DNA from: Phlebopus portentosus
Lineage: Eukaryota; Basidiomycota; Agaricomycetes; Boletales; Boletinellaceae
NCBI GenBank assembly: GCA_037892935.1
Contig: JAYXKI010000001.1
Coordinates: 2,356,001-2,420,000 of the forward strand
DNA length: 64,000 bases
Direction: 5' to 3'
The notes below the pieces were generated by a model. The model did not search any database. It saw only the letters and a program-made list of their open reading frames with translations, and was not told where the DNA came from. Each line of letters begins with the position of its first letter. Within the stretch, counting starts at the first letter, position 1. This document shows positions 10,319 to 20,218 of the stretch, piece after piece. The position numbers and the translations under genes were made by a program.

Positions 10319-12714
10319 ATGCACTCCTCGACGACTCGCTCGACGCAGTCGTTGCTCTCGAATGCTCCGCGCTATTATTTGAGTGACGACATGCGCCGAA
10401 CAGCCAGCGAGGAGTTGAGCAGGTCTGACGCCGCGAGTGTCACCATAGTGCCTCGACACACAAGTGCTCGGGTACATCTCATTAGAGCACTGGCTTTGGC
10501 TTGTGCGTGCTCATTGAGCATAGGCAGCCATTAGTATATGTTTTGAATTTTCTTCATGTAGTGCCTTGTCTGACTACGGATCACAAGTGCGTCGTATATT
10601 CTTGGACCTCTCAAGACCCGCCTTTCTCGAGAAATGGGGACTTCAAACACGGAGTTTAGTCTCCTCATAGCTGCATTTAGCCTGAATAGTACATGGACAC
10701 CCTTAGTTGGAGGCTTTCTCGCAGGGCATTTTGGAACAGCATTCACTAGCATTCTTGCTACTGGGCTTATCTTTCTTGGTAAGCTTTTGTCACAAGTGCT
10801 CCTATTTACAAGTGTTCAGTATCCGTTTCCGAGATCAGGGCAAGCCACCCTGCTCCTAGGCGATATCACAGAAAGCGTGCGCTTGATGACTTTCGGAATG
10901 TTTATTTTTGGCTTGGGTGTTAGTCCTCTCGCTGTTGTGCAGGAATCTATAATCGTTCGTTTCTTCAAGAATCACGGACTAGGGTTGTCCATGGCCCTCG
11001 GTCTCGTAGTAGGGAAGGCAGCTTCATTTGTTTCTGCGCGGACATCATTTCCTCTATCGGAGAAGTACGGTCCACGGGCTCCATTTGTCGCTGCTACGTC
11101 CCTGGCAGCACTTTCGTTCATCATGAACATAGTATACCTGACCACGGCGAAATGGCTTGTGAAGAGCTCAGGAACAGAGTTGGAGGCTTCTGAGCTTCGA
11201 GATGAAGCTCGGACCGTCGAGAGCATCTCTGAGGCACAGGCTTTAAAGCAGGTAGCAAAGAAGCGGACAGTCCATCTTAGAGATATCACGAAGCTTGGTG
11301 ACGTATTCTGGGCGTAAGTATTATAATATTTCGTATCAAATTGGCTCTGATCCCAAATGTCCCAGTTACATTGCTCTAAACATACTTTGCGGCGCTATCT
11401 GGTCTCCATTCCAGCATCTTGCAGCGTGAGTCAGATTATAGCCTTTCCTCTCTACGTTTCTGTTGATATTACTCCTGCTCAAGTAATATATTTGAGAAGC
11501 GATACGATCTTTCAGAGAATGAATCCGGCCGTGATGCATCATATCTCCTAGCTGGAAGTGTCTTCCTATACCCGATGGTTCGTCATATTCAGATGAGAAT
11601 ACAATTTGCAATCTGTTATACCTCCATTTAGTGCGGACTTTTTATCGACCGTATGCAGCGACGGTCCGAATCCATTCTTCACAAGTTATTTTTAGTATCT
11701 TCACTCCTCACGGGTCTTGCGTACTTTTGGCTGGTCTTGCCACCGAGGGCGACTAGGACTCCGATTCCCGCCGTGTCCTTCTATGGCATTGGACAAGGTT
11801 TTGCTCCTTGTGAGTTCTATTTTCTCCAAGCGATAGATCCATTTTGCTAATGTTGCGTGGATACATCAGTACTCCTTGTGGTTATTGTGCCCACCCTTGT
11901 TTCTTCGAAATACATACCGACAACATTGGGTGCTCATAAAAGCGTGCGTGCCTGTTTATTGTATTCTGCTTGCAAGCACTGAAACATGCACACAGCTCGA
12001 GCATACCGGGATTACGATATTTCAGTATGCCACTCACTATTCTGGTATATGTAAAAAGCCCTAACTTGCTGCCATAGAACATTCGCAGGAGTTTTCCTAG
12101 ACAGGGTCAAGGCACGAAAGGAAGCTCGTCTCGACGATGATTCGGAGGAGTTGGATGCCATCGAAAAGCTGCTTGGCCTCTTCCTATTTTTAAACGTTTG
12201 CCACTTCTTCTCTATTATCGGTCTCTGGTTTTTAGATCGACGAAGAAAGTGGCAAGCAGCGGAGATTGCGCGACGCGCGCTTTTGGCACGAATAGAGAGA
12301 AGCGGTGACGACGCGGATGACGATGAATTTGACCCCGATCCCCCTCCCTCACCTAAGGTCCGCCGAAAGGATACCCTACATGCCAAAGAGCAGTCATCCG
12401 AATCGCATGTCATGCGGTGTAGAGAGGAGTCATCCTCGACTTCTAGCGGGTCTCCCGCTATGCCTTTTGCAAGTGGGAATTTGCCAGACACTGAGATCTC
12501 GCAGGAGGAAGAGCGGCCTCTCTTGCATGAAGAGTCACCGGCCTATTCTGTAGGAACGGGGACTCCGGAATCTGGCGAGGCACAAACACGAGCGGAACAT
12601 CTTCGTGGCGAAGTGTTTGGTGTGATCTCCATTTGCCTCATCATTTTTGCATGGGCGTTCTTCATTGGCACCGTGATCCTGCGACTTGGAGCAAAGAAGG
12701 ATAGAGAATCATGA
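10319..12714 (+). CDS. Major facilitator superfamily transporter, MFSD1-like
   Basis: My model is exons 10319-10533, 10588-10778, 10839-11313, 11366-11425, 11484-11577, 11632-11809, 11870-11943, 11996-12024 and 12078-12714 (650 residues). A hydrophilic N-terminus precedes about twelve hydrophobic segments, beginning at LIRALALACACSLSIGSHYASYILGPLK. Characteristic pieces are FSLNSTWTPLVGG, FGLGVSPLAVVQESI, GLGLSMALGLVVGKAASF and GAHKSLEHTGITIFQTFAG. The C-terminal part carries a long acidic, Ser-rich cytoplasmic loop (about residues 470-590) before the last TM helix. Every junction was chosen by frame plus these conserved strings. The substrate cannot be read from the sequence; MFSD1-type proteins are often endolysosomal or vacuolar. 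A plasma-membrane location is not excluded. Confidence 0.85.
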
Positions 12715-12832
12715 ACAGGCTATTTCACAGCAATATACTCTAATGGATACAACACGCAAATTTATGTACAATTAGGCAATTTTGGATGGTATATCGTGTC
12801 GGAATTTATCGTTAGCGATCGTAAACGTTCAT

Positions 12833-14191
12833 CTATGGTCTGTCTCGAGACTCTTTTGTCAAGTATCGCATGTAGCGTTCCTCCCAACCTGCTTCCCCGA
12901 GTATTAGAAGTTTTAAGCATCTGATTCGTCGTTGAATCTTCTCCATGTCTCTGTTGTTGTAATAGTTGTGCCCGCCGAGTGGATATTCCGGAGGTCCCGT
13001 ATCATCTTCCAGCTGCAGAGGGAAGACCGAGTGTTCATTTTCGGATGGTGGGATTCTGAATAACTGACCGTGGAAAAGATATAAGGGCGAGTCGCTAAGG
13101 TGTCTGAATCCAATGGCTTTTGGAGGAAGGCAAGGTACGCCTATGATTGATATGAGATTAATCACGGTCCAGGGGAAAGAGTTCGTAATGGCCAACAAAC
13201 CATCGTTGTATCCTTTCACCATGTACTCCTGAAAGCTGTCTTTGCCTCGTTCTTCTCGATATTCCGAAACGAGTTTCCGATAAAACCTTGCCAGCCCTTC
13301 ACTCCCAGCTCGAGGAGAGCCAAATCCAACGAGTTTAACGACGATGCTTGGAGGTAAACATATACACCCAGTTCCAGAAAGTCGTAAACTGTTCTGCAGG
13401 AGCTCCATAGCGAAGAATGATGCTGTAGCAGCTCCGAGACTATGCCCTGTCAGCACAAGCTCGGCTATGTCCAGAGAAAACAACGCCTTGGCGAAATTGT
13501 CAAAAGCAAGCTGTCTGACGCCTTGGTACAGTCTCCACATCCCGCTGTGAACTTTACATGCGTCCTTTAATTTGCTCGTCTTCTCATCAGACACGGGATA
13601 TTCGACCATACGGGCGTCTATGTCATGGAGCGCTTGTAAAGGAGACGATGTGCCCGAAAATGCGATTATCAGTCGTTGTTTTGTCGGGCGATACGCGATG
13701 TATCCCTGGAGCTTTGCGACCCGACCATGAAATACGCAGACGAGTTGGGATCCCGTGAGCGCGTCGTATCCCTCAAGCGGGTACGTCGGTCTCACGAGTC
13801 GGCTCAAGTTCCTCCAAACGAAGTCCGGGTCAATGGATCCATGCGCGACCTCCGCATACTGTCCGATGTCCGCAATCTCACACTGCACGTCGTGTGACAC
13901 AAGGTCTTCGCTTGTCAGCACGCGGTTCGAGGGGGAGGCAAGCAAGCGTGCGATCCAGCGGAAGTTTTCCTCCTTTTCGAGTTCGTACATCTGTCGTTGG
14001 CTTTCTGTGAGCGCTCGGAGTGGCGGATGCAGAGAAAGGCTGGCGGATGTTTCCTGGCCGCTGTTCGACGACTTCGCTGCGGCCTGAGGTCGCCATGGAC
14101 GAAAAGGCATGCGTTTTGAAGACAAGAATAGTACTCTTCGTAGCAGCTTGAGGAAGTAGGCTAGGAGAACAAGACCAAACTCGCGATACAT
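12833..14191 (-). CDS. Class 3 (Rhizomucor-type) lipase, membrane-anchored
   Basis: Single-exon gene of 452 residues. The nucleophile motif GHSLGAA is near residue 250, and IIAFSGTSS supplies the oxyanion-loop region typical of fungal class 3 lipases. FGSPRAGS follows, and a late His in GGHNYYNN is a candidate for the catalytic triad. The N-terminus (LVLLAYFLKLLRRVLFL) is one hydrophobic segment followed by basic residues, more like a membrane anchor than a cleaved signal peptide. The enzyme probably hydrolyses acylglycerols or lysophospholipids at a membrane; the substrate is unknown. It is convergent with the MFS gene (118 bp between stops), and a MITE lies 97 bp upstream of its start. The absence of introns is unusual for this window. 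Confidence 0.88.
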   Translation of the reverse strand: MYREFGLVLLAYFLKLLRRVLFLSSKRMPFRPWRPQAAAKSSNSGQETSASLSLHPPLRALTESQRQMYELEKEENFRWIARLLASPSNRVLTSEDLVSHDVQCEIADIGQYAEVAHGSIDPDFVWRNLSRLVRPTYPLEGYDALTGSQLVCVFHGRVAKLQGYIAYRPTKQRLIIAFSGTSSPLQALHDIDARMVEYPVSDEKTSKLKDACKVHSGMWRLYQGVRQLAFDNFAKALFSLDIAELVLTGHSLGAATASFFAMELLQNSLRLSGTGCICLPPSIVVKLVGFGSPRAGSEGLARFYRKLVSEYREERGKDSFQEYMVKGYNDGLLAITNSFPWTVINLISIIGVPCLPPKAIGFRHLSDSPLYLFHGQLFRIPPSENEHSVFPLQLEDDTGPPEYPLGGHNYYNNRDMEKIQRRIRCLKLLILGEAGWEERYMRYLTKESRDRP

Positions 14192-14830
14192 TCAGAGCGA
14201 GTAAGTGTATGATATTATTTAATATCCGCAACCGTACGTACGGTGGCAGCGTAAGTAAGTTGATGATGTAAAGTAGGGACTGATAATACAGGTGGGTACA
14301 TTAAGTCTTCGGCACCCCTGCTTTAGGAAGGAGGATTTGCATGCTTTATATGGTATCATAAGCGTCGGATAGCACCTGGCCAACTTCCTCATATCGGCAA
14401 AGATGAGGGATCACCTCGTTTCGCAGTCGTTTGTTTCCCGAGAAGGCATGCAAATCACCTTCCATAAATAGGGGGTGCCGAAGACTTAATGTACCCACCT
14501 GTACATAAGGGGCAAAATTACGTTTTTGAGCTGCTTAGATATGAAACAGAATTGGAAATCTCGCCTCCGATTGGCTGGATGGATTTCAGTTCCGGATAAA
14601 AAATTCCAGGTTTGAAAATAGGGTTTTGGCCCCTGTGTGTATCTGTCTAGTGCACGTGCTGTACGGTATGTAAGTACAAGTACTTGAACTCATAAAAGCT
14701 TACTCTTACATAGAAAAAAAGGAAGTATGCGTGATGGGATATTACGAGAGATAGAAAGAAAACATATAGACAAATCCGATCGAGATACATAGTAAACAAT
14801 ACAATCTTTGATGACTTCCGTCCGGCGAAA
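14192..14830. other. Intergenic region hosting a MITE
   Basis: Apart from the 213-bp MITE (14289-14501), no gene or RNA is visible. The right half, up to 14830, is the 3' flank of the four-TM protein gene and shows only AT-rich sequence. Confidence 0.5.
14289..14501. mobile_element. MITE (213 bp) with TA target duplication
   Basis: The termini 14289-14318 and 14472-14501 are perfect 30-bp inverted repeats beginning CAGGTGGGTACATTAAG. Imperfect complementarity continues inward to the GCATGCAAAT motifs, giving arms of about 56 bp. The element is flanked on both sides by TA (14287-14288 and 14502-14503), the target duplication of Tc1/mariner/pogo transposases. It has no coding capacity, so it is a non-autonomous miniature element. 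The perfect terminal repeats suggest recent activity. Confidence 0.9.
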
Positions 14831-15501
14831 TTAGACTAGACGTCTCGAATCGTTCACAAAGCTCCTTCGTCTATTGGCCCTAACCCACCAGCAAGTCGTA
14901 AGTAGAGTTATTGCAGAAATTCCCAGCTCAGTCCAGCCGAGAGCCAGTACTGTCAAAGACTGTCGACACCTATGAAATTTATTCAAAATCGATCGGACAA
15001 CGATAGGAATACAGAATGACGGGCCTGGATATGGTTTCTCGTCCTGCGCAATTCCCTCCCCCGCGAGTATGAAGCATGATAGCTGATGCAGTGGCCTGGA
15101 GAGAATAAAAATCATATTAATCTCCTCAGAATAATTTGTCACTTTCAAAGAGCCTACCCATAGGACACTATTCAGGAACAACCACGCCACCGAACTCGCA
15201 ACACCTGCGAGTAGGTGCACCGATCCATCTATGACCCATAACACGTAGCACGTAGAGAACAACGTCGTCCATACTGCATTGAAGCAGAAGAGTATCAATC
15301 TACGTAGAGCACAATCAGCTGGTGTGTTCACGACGACAAATCGAGGACGTACAGCTTATGGTAGCGGGAGCTAGGCCAGGTATCGCTCTCATTCCCGGCG
15401 TTAATGAGGAAAGACGTCAATCCAAGCTCGGCCATGGCCACGAGGGCCATCAAGAGAAAGAAAACCGGGTGGTAGCGAACTGATTGCGAAGCCTTTCGCA
15501 T
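14831..15501 (-). CDS. Four-TM MARVEL-like membrane protein
   Basis: Minus-strand exons 15501-15353, 15299-15158, 15095-15025 and 14969-14831 give 166 residues. Hydrophobic segments are VFFLLMALVAMAELGLTSFL, LLLILFCFNAVWTTLFSTCY, VHLLAGVASSVAWLFLNSVL and LGWTELGISAITLLTTCWW, the four-helix layout of MARVEL-like fungal proteins. A short Cys-containing loop (GGGNCAGRETISRCRQS) lies between helices 3 and 4, as in related basidiomycete proteins. The third intron (14970-15024) only keeps this frame if a GC donor (AG|GCCCGT) is used, which is a weak match to the GC-AG consensus; otherwise the protein would stop shortly after helix 3. The function is unknown; family members associate with cortical membrane domains. 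Confidence 0.72.
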
Positions 15502-16079
15502 AACTGCAGGGGTATTGAGCTGCGAGACCTGTCTTGATGGCTAGGAAACAAGTTAGATAGCGAAGGAGGTGGGCGACGGTCGGTTGAGCATGTAGTCGAC
15601 GTGGAGTCGCCGTAAGCGAAGACATGAGGTAAACGCAAGTCAAGATTTCACAAGAGCACACACAGATGTAGTATGAAGTCGGGTTTTGATGCATTACACC
15701 AAATGGAAGACATACAGAACTCTCATTTGAGGTTACAATTATGGTGATTACATAGCACACCATGATTAACTTTGTGATTATTTGCTCGAAATGCTCAGTT
15801 TCGGAAGCGCAGGTGAGCTGACTCGATATTCCCACGAATACAAAAGAATTGTTACTTGTTACCTGTAACGGGTCTCGACTGACTCCTCTCCTCACTCACT
15901 TCCTCTTCACTCACTCACTCACCCCCGTCTCCTCCAGTCTCTCGCCCCGTCCTCCTCCCTCCCTCCCTCTCATCGCTACTCTCATCTTCCTCCCGTCCTC
16001 CTCATCCTCCTTCCGTCCTCCTCATCCTCCTTCTCGCCCCTTTCTTCTCCCCCCCTTCTCCGTATTCGGTTCATTTACC
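15502..16079. promoter_or_regulatory. Divergent promoter region with long C/T-rich tract
   Basis: Lies between the minus-strand MARVEL-like gene and the plus-strand KH gene. From about 15880 to 16070 the plus strand is almost purely pyrimidine (repeats of CTCACT, CCTCCCT and TCCTCCT), ending just before the KH start codon. Such CT-rich leaders mark highly expressed fungal genes. An alternative open frame on the minus strand through this region has no coding character. Confidence 0.5.
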
Positions 16080-17210
16080 ATGGCTGATGGTACGCTCTAC
16101 TCGTCCTTGATGTGTCACTGATTGCACCTTAACTTTTTCTTCCACATCCTCCGTCACCAGGTTCTGTTGGTGACCAGTCTGGTGCAGCTTCGGCTTCGGC
16201 TCAAGAGACCCTCACTCTTCGTGCTCTTGTGAGTACTAAGGATGCCGGCGTCATCATTGGAAAAGGTGGCAAAAACGTCGCCGACCTCCGCGAGGAAACT
16301 GGCGTCAAGGCCGGTGTCAGCAAGGTCGTACCTGGTGTCCATGAGCGTGTCCTCACCGTCAGCGGTGATGTCGAAAGTGTCGCAAAGGTGTGTATGCTGG
16401 TTACTATTCAGTTATTATCTTTTCTGTATTATTAACGCCTTTTTTACAGGCGTATCGTCTCATAATCTCCCAGCTGATTGAAGCTAACCCCCTTCGCCTA
16501 CCGGCCCCTCTCCCTCTTCAAACACGTCCATTCGCCTTCTCATCTCGCACAACCTGATGGGCACCATAATCGGTCGTGGCGGACTCAAAATCAAAGCAAT
16601 CCAGGATGCCTCCGGTGCTCGCATGGTCGCATCCAAGGATATGCTACCCCAGTCTACTGAGCGCATTGTCGAAGTCCAAGGCAGCGCTGATTCTATTGGC
16701 TCTGCTATAGAACAAATTGGCAAGTCTTTACTCGAGGACTGGGAGCGTGGTCAAGGCACCGTACTGTACCATCCGGGTCCTAGTGTCGATGGCGCGTCGG
16801 CAGGCCGGCGTTCCACGAATGGCTTTCCGTCCGGCTCCTTTAGTGGAACACGTCGTGCAAATGGGGATCGTGTACGTGGCGGATCACCGCCTCCGACACC
16901 GCCTCAGTCCCTTCCTCCATCTAGCCCCCAGCAGACTGCCAATCTGCGCACGCAGAACATTGCTATTCCCTCCGACATGGTGGGCTGCATTATCGGTCGT
17001 GGCGGTACGAAAATAACAGAAATTCGTCGTCTGTCCGGCTGCAAGATTTCTATTGCAAAGACTCCTCATGATGAGACTGGCGAACGCATGTTCACCATCG
17101 TCGGTACTCCCGAGGCGAATGAGAAGGCCCTCTTCCTTCTTTACAACCAGCTCGAGAGCGAGAAAGAGAGGAGGGTTGGACGGGAGGCGCAGCAAAAGGA
17201 GACGATCTGA
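16080..17210 (+). CDS. Triple-KH RNA-binding protein (PCBP/Rnc1-type), apparent frameshift
   Basis: Exons 16080-16089, 16161-16387 and 16450-17210. KH1 contains VIIGKGGKNVADLREETG and continues across the second intron into AYRLIISQLIEAN. KH2 contains SIRLLISHNLMGTIIGRGG, and KH3 IAIPSDMVGCIIGRGGTKI. All three GxxG loops are intact (GKGG, GRGG, GRGG), so the protein should bind single-stranded C- or U-rich RNA, like poly(rC)-binding proteins and fission yeast Rnc1. The KH1 and KH2 parts are in different frames inside the third exon. The shift lies at a C5 run (16488-16492), where one extra C would give IEANPPSPTGPSPSSNTSIRL. No intron fits there, so read as given the product would end at the TGA at 16555 after KH1. 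I favour a one-base sequence error over a real lesion because KH2 and KH3 are well preserved. Confidence 0.85.
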
Positions 17211-17808
17211 GGCCAGCTATTCGCCACCTTCGTCAGATGCGCAGTCCTCTCGGCTTCCATCCTGCGTCGTCCCCGTCACCCCGTCACAGCAAATATCTAA
17301 TATCACCCATAGACCGTGATTTTTTTCGAGGTCAAAATGATTTTCCTCCCGTATTGAATGGTGCGTTACCACTGTATACGCCAACTCCCCTCTCTGCCTC
17401 TTCTGCTTCCGTACGCTACATCCTGTGTCTGCTCTTTTTTGGTCCTTTCACGTCTCTCATGCGTGATTGTTATCGTAGTCCGTCCGTCGCTTTCCCTCCT
17501 TTCCTTTCACTACTCGATTCGTGTTCTCCCTTGACTCGCGTATCAGTCCATTTTGATAAGTGACGTCTCTAACTTCATTCGTGCCCCCTGTATCGCTTGC
17601 CATACTCACTGTGTGCTCGCACTTCATTCTTACCATATCGACTCGCTAATGTGCGGGAAGATAGGTATTGAAACCGTGGTATCTCATTTATCCTGTGTCT
17701 GTGTCTGCGAATGATTCACCGACAATAGCAATAACTGTCCTGATGGTTTAGTCTCATTATGATTCAGATGCAACGACGAGGTCGAAGGTAAAGGCACTTG
17801 TGCTAGTA
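17211..17808. other. Convergent 3' region, nothing recognised
   Basis: Lies between the stops of the KH gene (plus) and ELP5 (minus). The plus-strand side is T/C-rich, as expected of a 3' UTR. The open frames here lack family features, and no RNA gene or repeat was seen. Confidence 0.5.
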
Positions 17809-19163
17809 CTATAAGTCAAGATCCTCATCAGGGTCCTCGTCATCCAAATCGTCTGCAGAATCCGGATCATAGAAGATATGGGCGCTTTGATTCTGGCTCG
17901 ACGTACTTCTCCCTACGAATATGTCCAATGAGAATTGATGGAAATGATCTTTAGGTTGCCTCACCATTGTGTTCGTATGGAAGGGGTACTTGAGAGCGCG
18001 AGGCTTGCTGTGAATCTGTAAGACTCAAGTTGAAAGTAAGATCCTTCGTAGGGTCTGGTGCTTCCTGTAGTCAATGGGAGTATAAAAGTGCACGAGCAAA
18101 CGACCGGTTAAATAGGTGACGTACAGGCTGGCTAAGAATCTTCTTCTTCCACACGTTTTTGAGCGAGTCCAGCTCTTCAAGCGGTACTGGACCGCCCTTC
18201 GAGACAGACCAGCCTTCTAGTACTCGTTCAATGCCCTTTCTCTTACCAGACCCGGAGACGGGTACGCTTGAAATGATAGGCACATCCGCACCGCGTCCGC
18301 GCACTAGGATCTCCACGACAAGCTCGTCTGGTGAGCCACCACCCTCCGCGTGCTCGTCAGAACCGAAGACAAGAGCCTCAATCTCTAGTGGTCGATCGGA
18401 GAGAGGGACGAATACGCGCCAGAACTTGAGTGCATCGGGTGAGTCTGAGGAACTGGAGGAGGACGATGGTGGTGAAGTGAGGTAGGCTCGGGAGAGATGT
18501 GTCAGGAGGGCGGGTGGGTGAGCGATTAAGTGGATGAAGGAAGGTGCGAAACGAGGCTGTTTGAGGAATGGGAGGACGGGAGACAATGCGGTTATGTGGC
18601 AGACGAGCCGGGAGGCTTTTGAAGACCCGGTTCAATAAAACATAAAAAGCAGTAAGATTGGACGTGCCTTTGCGAGAAGTGAGGGAAGATAGGACTCTCG
18701 AAAGGAATCTACATGCTTCAGATGGGGATTCGAGGTCCTCTTCAATCGTGTCTACCGAGTCTATGACAACTGTCGCATCCCGCGAAGACTATACAATAGG
18801 ATCCATTCCACTCAGCAAATATTCGGGGTAGCAGAAACTATCCCGACTCACACCTTTAATCGCACTTTGTATCTCATCGATTCTCAACTTCCAGTCTACA
18901 GGACTATCTCCATAGCCAGGAACGTCATTCGTCCAATCGATGACTTTCAATTCTACATTATTGCTTTTCGTGATCTCATTGAATTGGCCGAGAAGGGTTG
19001 AAGGTACATATAACGAGCAAACTAGTATTAGTGTACGTCTTGTTTCTGCGTTTATAAGGCCCCTTAGAATAGGTAAAGCCGATTGGGCGGAGCAAGATTG
19101 CACGAGGTAGAACGCATTTGAGGGAGTCTGGTTGGACGAAAGCAATGTCGAGAGGAAGGTCAT
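17809..19163 (-). CDS. ELP5: Elongator complex subunit ELP5
   Basis: Part of the Elp4-5-6 RecA-like hexamer of Elongator, which modifies tRNA wobble uridines. Minus-strand exons are 19163-18852, 18788-18668, 18615-18125, 18064-17965 and 17912-17809, giving 375 residues. Support comes from the N-terminal MTFLSTLLSS...FYLVQSCSAQSALPIL, the central SSRDATVVIDSVDTIEEDL strand-helix, and a C-terminal acidic tail HIFYDPDSADDLDDEDPDED, diagnostic for this subunit. The intron 18616-18667 has a GC donor (AAAG|GCACGT); only this donor joins the frames (TSRKASRLVCHITAL). Downstream on the same strand it reads away from the GNAT-like gene, 112 bp apart. The family is degenerate in sequence, so the acidic tail and overall layout carry the call. 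Confidence 0.85.
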
Positions 19164-19275
19164 GACCGTTGCAACTCAAGGTAGCGAATCCACGCGAAGG
19201 CGATCGAAATACACAACACATATATATGACAGAAAAGGAAAGGGAAAAGAAGGTCAACAAAAGATGGGGATATGC

Positions 19276-20218
19276 TTATTCTAAGCTGTTTCTCTGCAGA
19301 GCCTCCCATTTTTCTCTAGTGAGCTCGTATGTAAGCGTCGTCCATCCTAACATACCGACTTTCGGCCCTTGCTCAATCACTTCGAAACCAGCGCTCTTCA
19401 AAGAGTGTTCGATGTAGTCCATAAGTGGTGACGGCGTCATTCTGATTCTCTCCACGACACTCGACGACTCAAAGATGCGTTTCACGGCAAACGTTATGAG
19501 ATCATTTTGCGCGACAGCGGTTCGGTATAACTCCGCGACATAGAAGTGGCGGATGACAGCGGTGGGTGAAGTGTTCGGCTTATGGATTTTGTCTTTTCCG
19601 CTCGTTATTGATCTGGCTGTCTCTCTTGCTGCCTCCTGTGAGGAGGAGACAGTATCGTCCGAAAGAGAGTCGGTCGAGGCATCCACCGCAATAAGCCCAA
19701 CAAACTGATTGCCAAAATCGTAAATCCAAAACCCAGAGCTCGGCGACCGTGAGTAGTATTCTGTGATGTTGGCGATGTCGGGACGCTTAAGGGTTTCTAT
19801 TGACTGTTTTTCGAACTCGGGACGCTGGCGCCTGGAAAATTACAATTAAACGGGCAAATTTGGGATACGAGACGTGGGACATGCCAGTCGATGTAGAACA
19901 TTATAGGTAAAGACATCACGGCGAATCCAGGCAATGGACGCAGATAGCCCCAAGACCCGAAATGCGGGTCTGGCCACCAATTCAACAACTGGATAAAGAT
20001 GCAAGACAGTGCAACCCAGGCCGACAACACCATAGGATGCATGCATACTAATGAATGTTACATACATACTTTTTTCATTCTTGATGCCTGCTGTTCTCAC
20101 CTTTTCGATTGGCAGCAGCGAGAGGTTCCATAGCTGCCTTTGCGACTGTGAACCTGACTAGTCTATTGTCTTCATCGCCGTGAACGTAAGGCCGTATGAG
20201 TGCATCGTTTTCCGCCAT
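19276..20218 (-). CDS. GNAT-like N-acetyltransferase with membrane segments
   Basis: Minus-strand exons are 20218-20101, 20047-about 19869 and 19824-19276, giving about 281 residues. The N-terminus MAENDALIRPYVHGDED...FTVAKAAMEPL is the usual start of fungal GNAT proteins. Two hydrophobic stretches follow (VLSAWVALSCIFIQLL and a PGFAVMSLPIMFYIDW segment), then RPEFEKQSIETLKRPDI, SGFWIYDFGNQFVGLIAVDAS (the beta strand before the acetyl-CoA loop), and IRHFYVAELYR. The arrangement resembles NAT8-like membrane acetyltransferases common in basidiomycetes. The second donor is ambiguous: 19868 or 19880 both keep frame and differ by four residues (VPRL). Residues 190-215 hold a Ser/Asp-rich insertion in the middle of the fold. 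The substrate is unknown. Confidence 0.7.

Noticed and set aside
15401..15895. 164-codon minus-strand frame upstream of the MARVEL-like gene
   Set aside because: It overlaps the first exon of the MARVEL-like gene in another frame and the pyrimidine tract of the KH promoter, and has no domain or consistent coding bias.
16029..16060. CT-rich tract as a coding repeat
   Set aside because: No frame through it joins the KH protein; it lies directly upstream of the start codon as a pyrimidine-rich leader.
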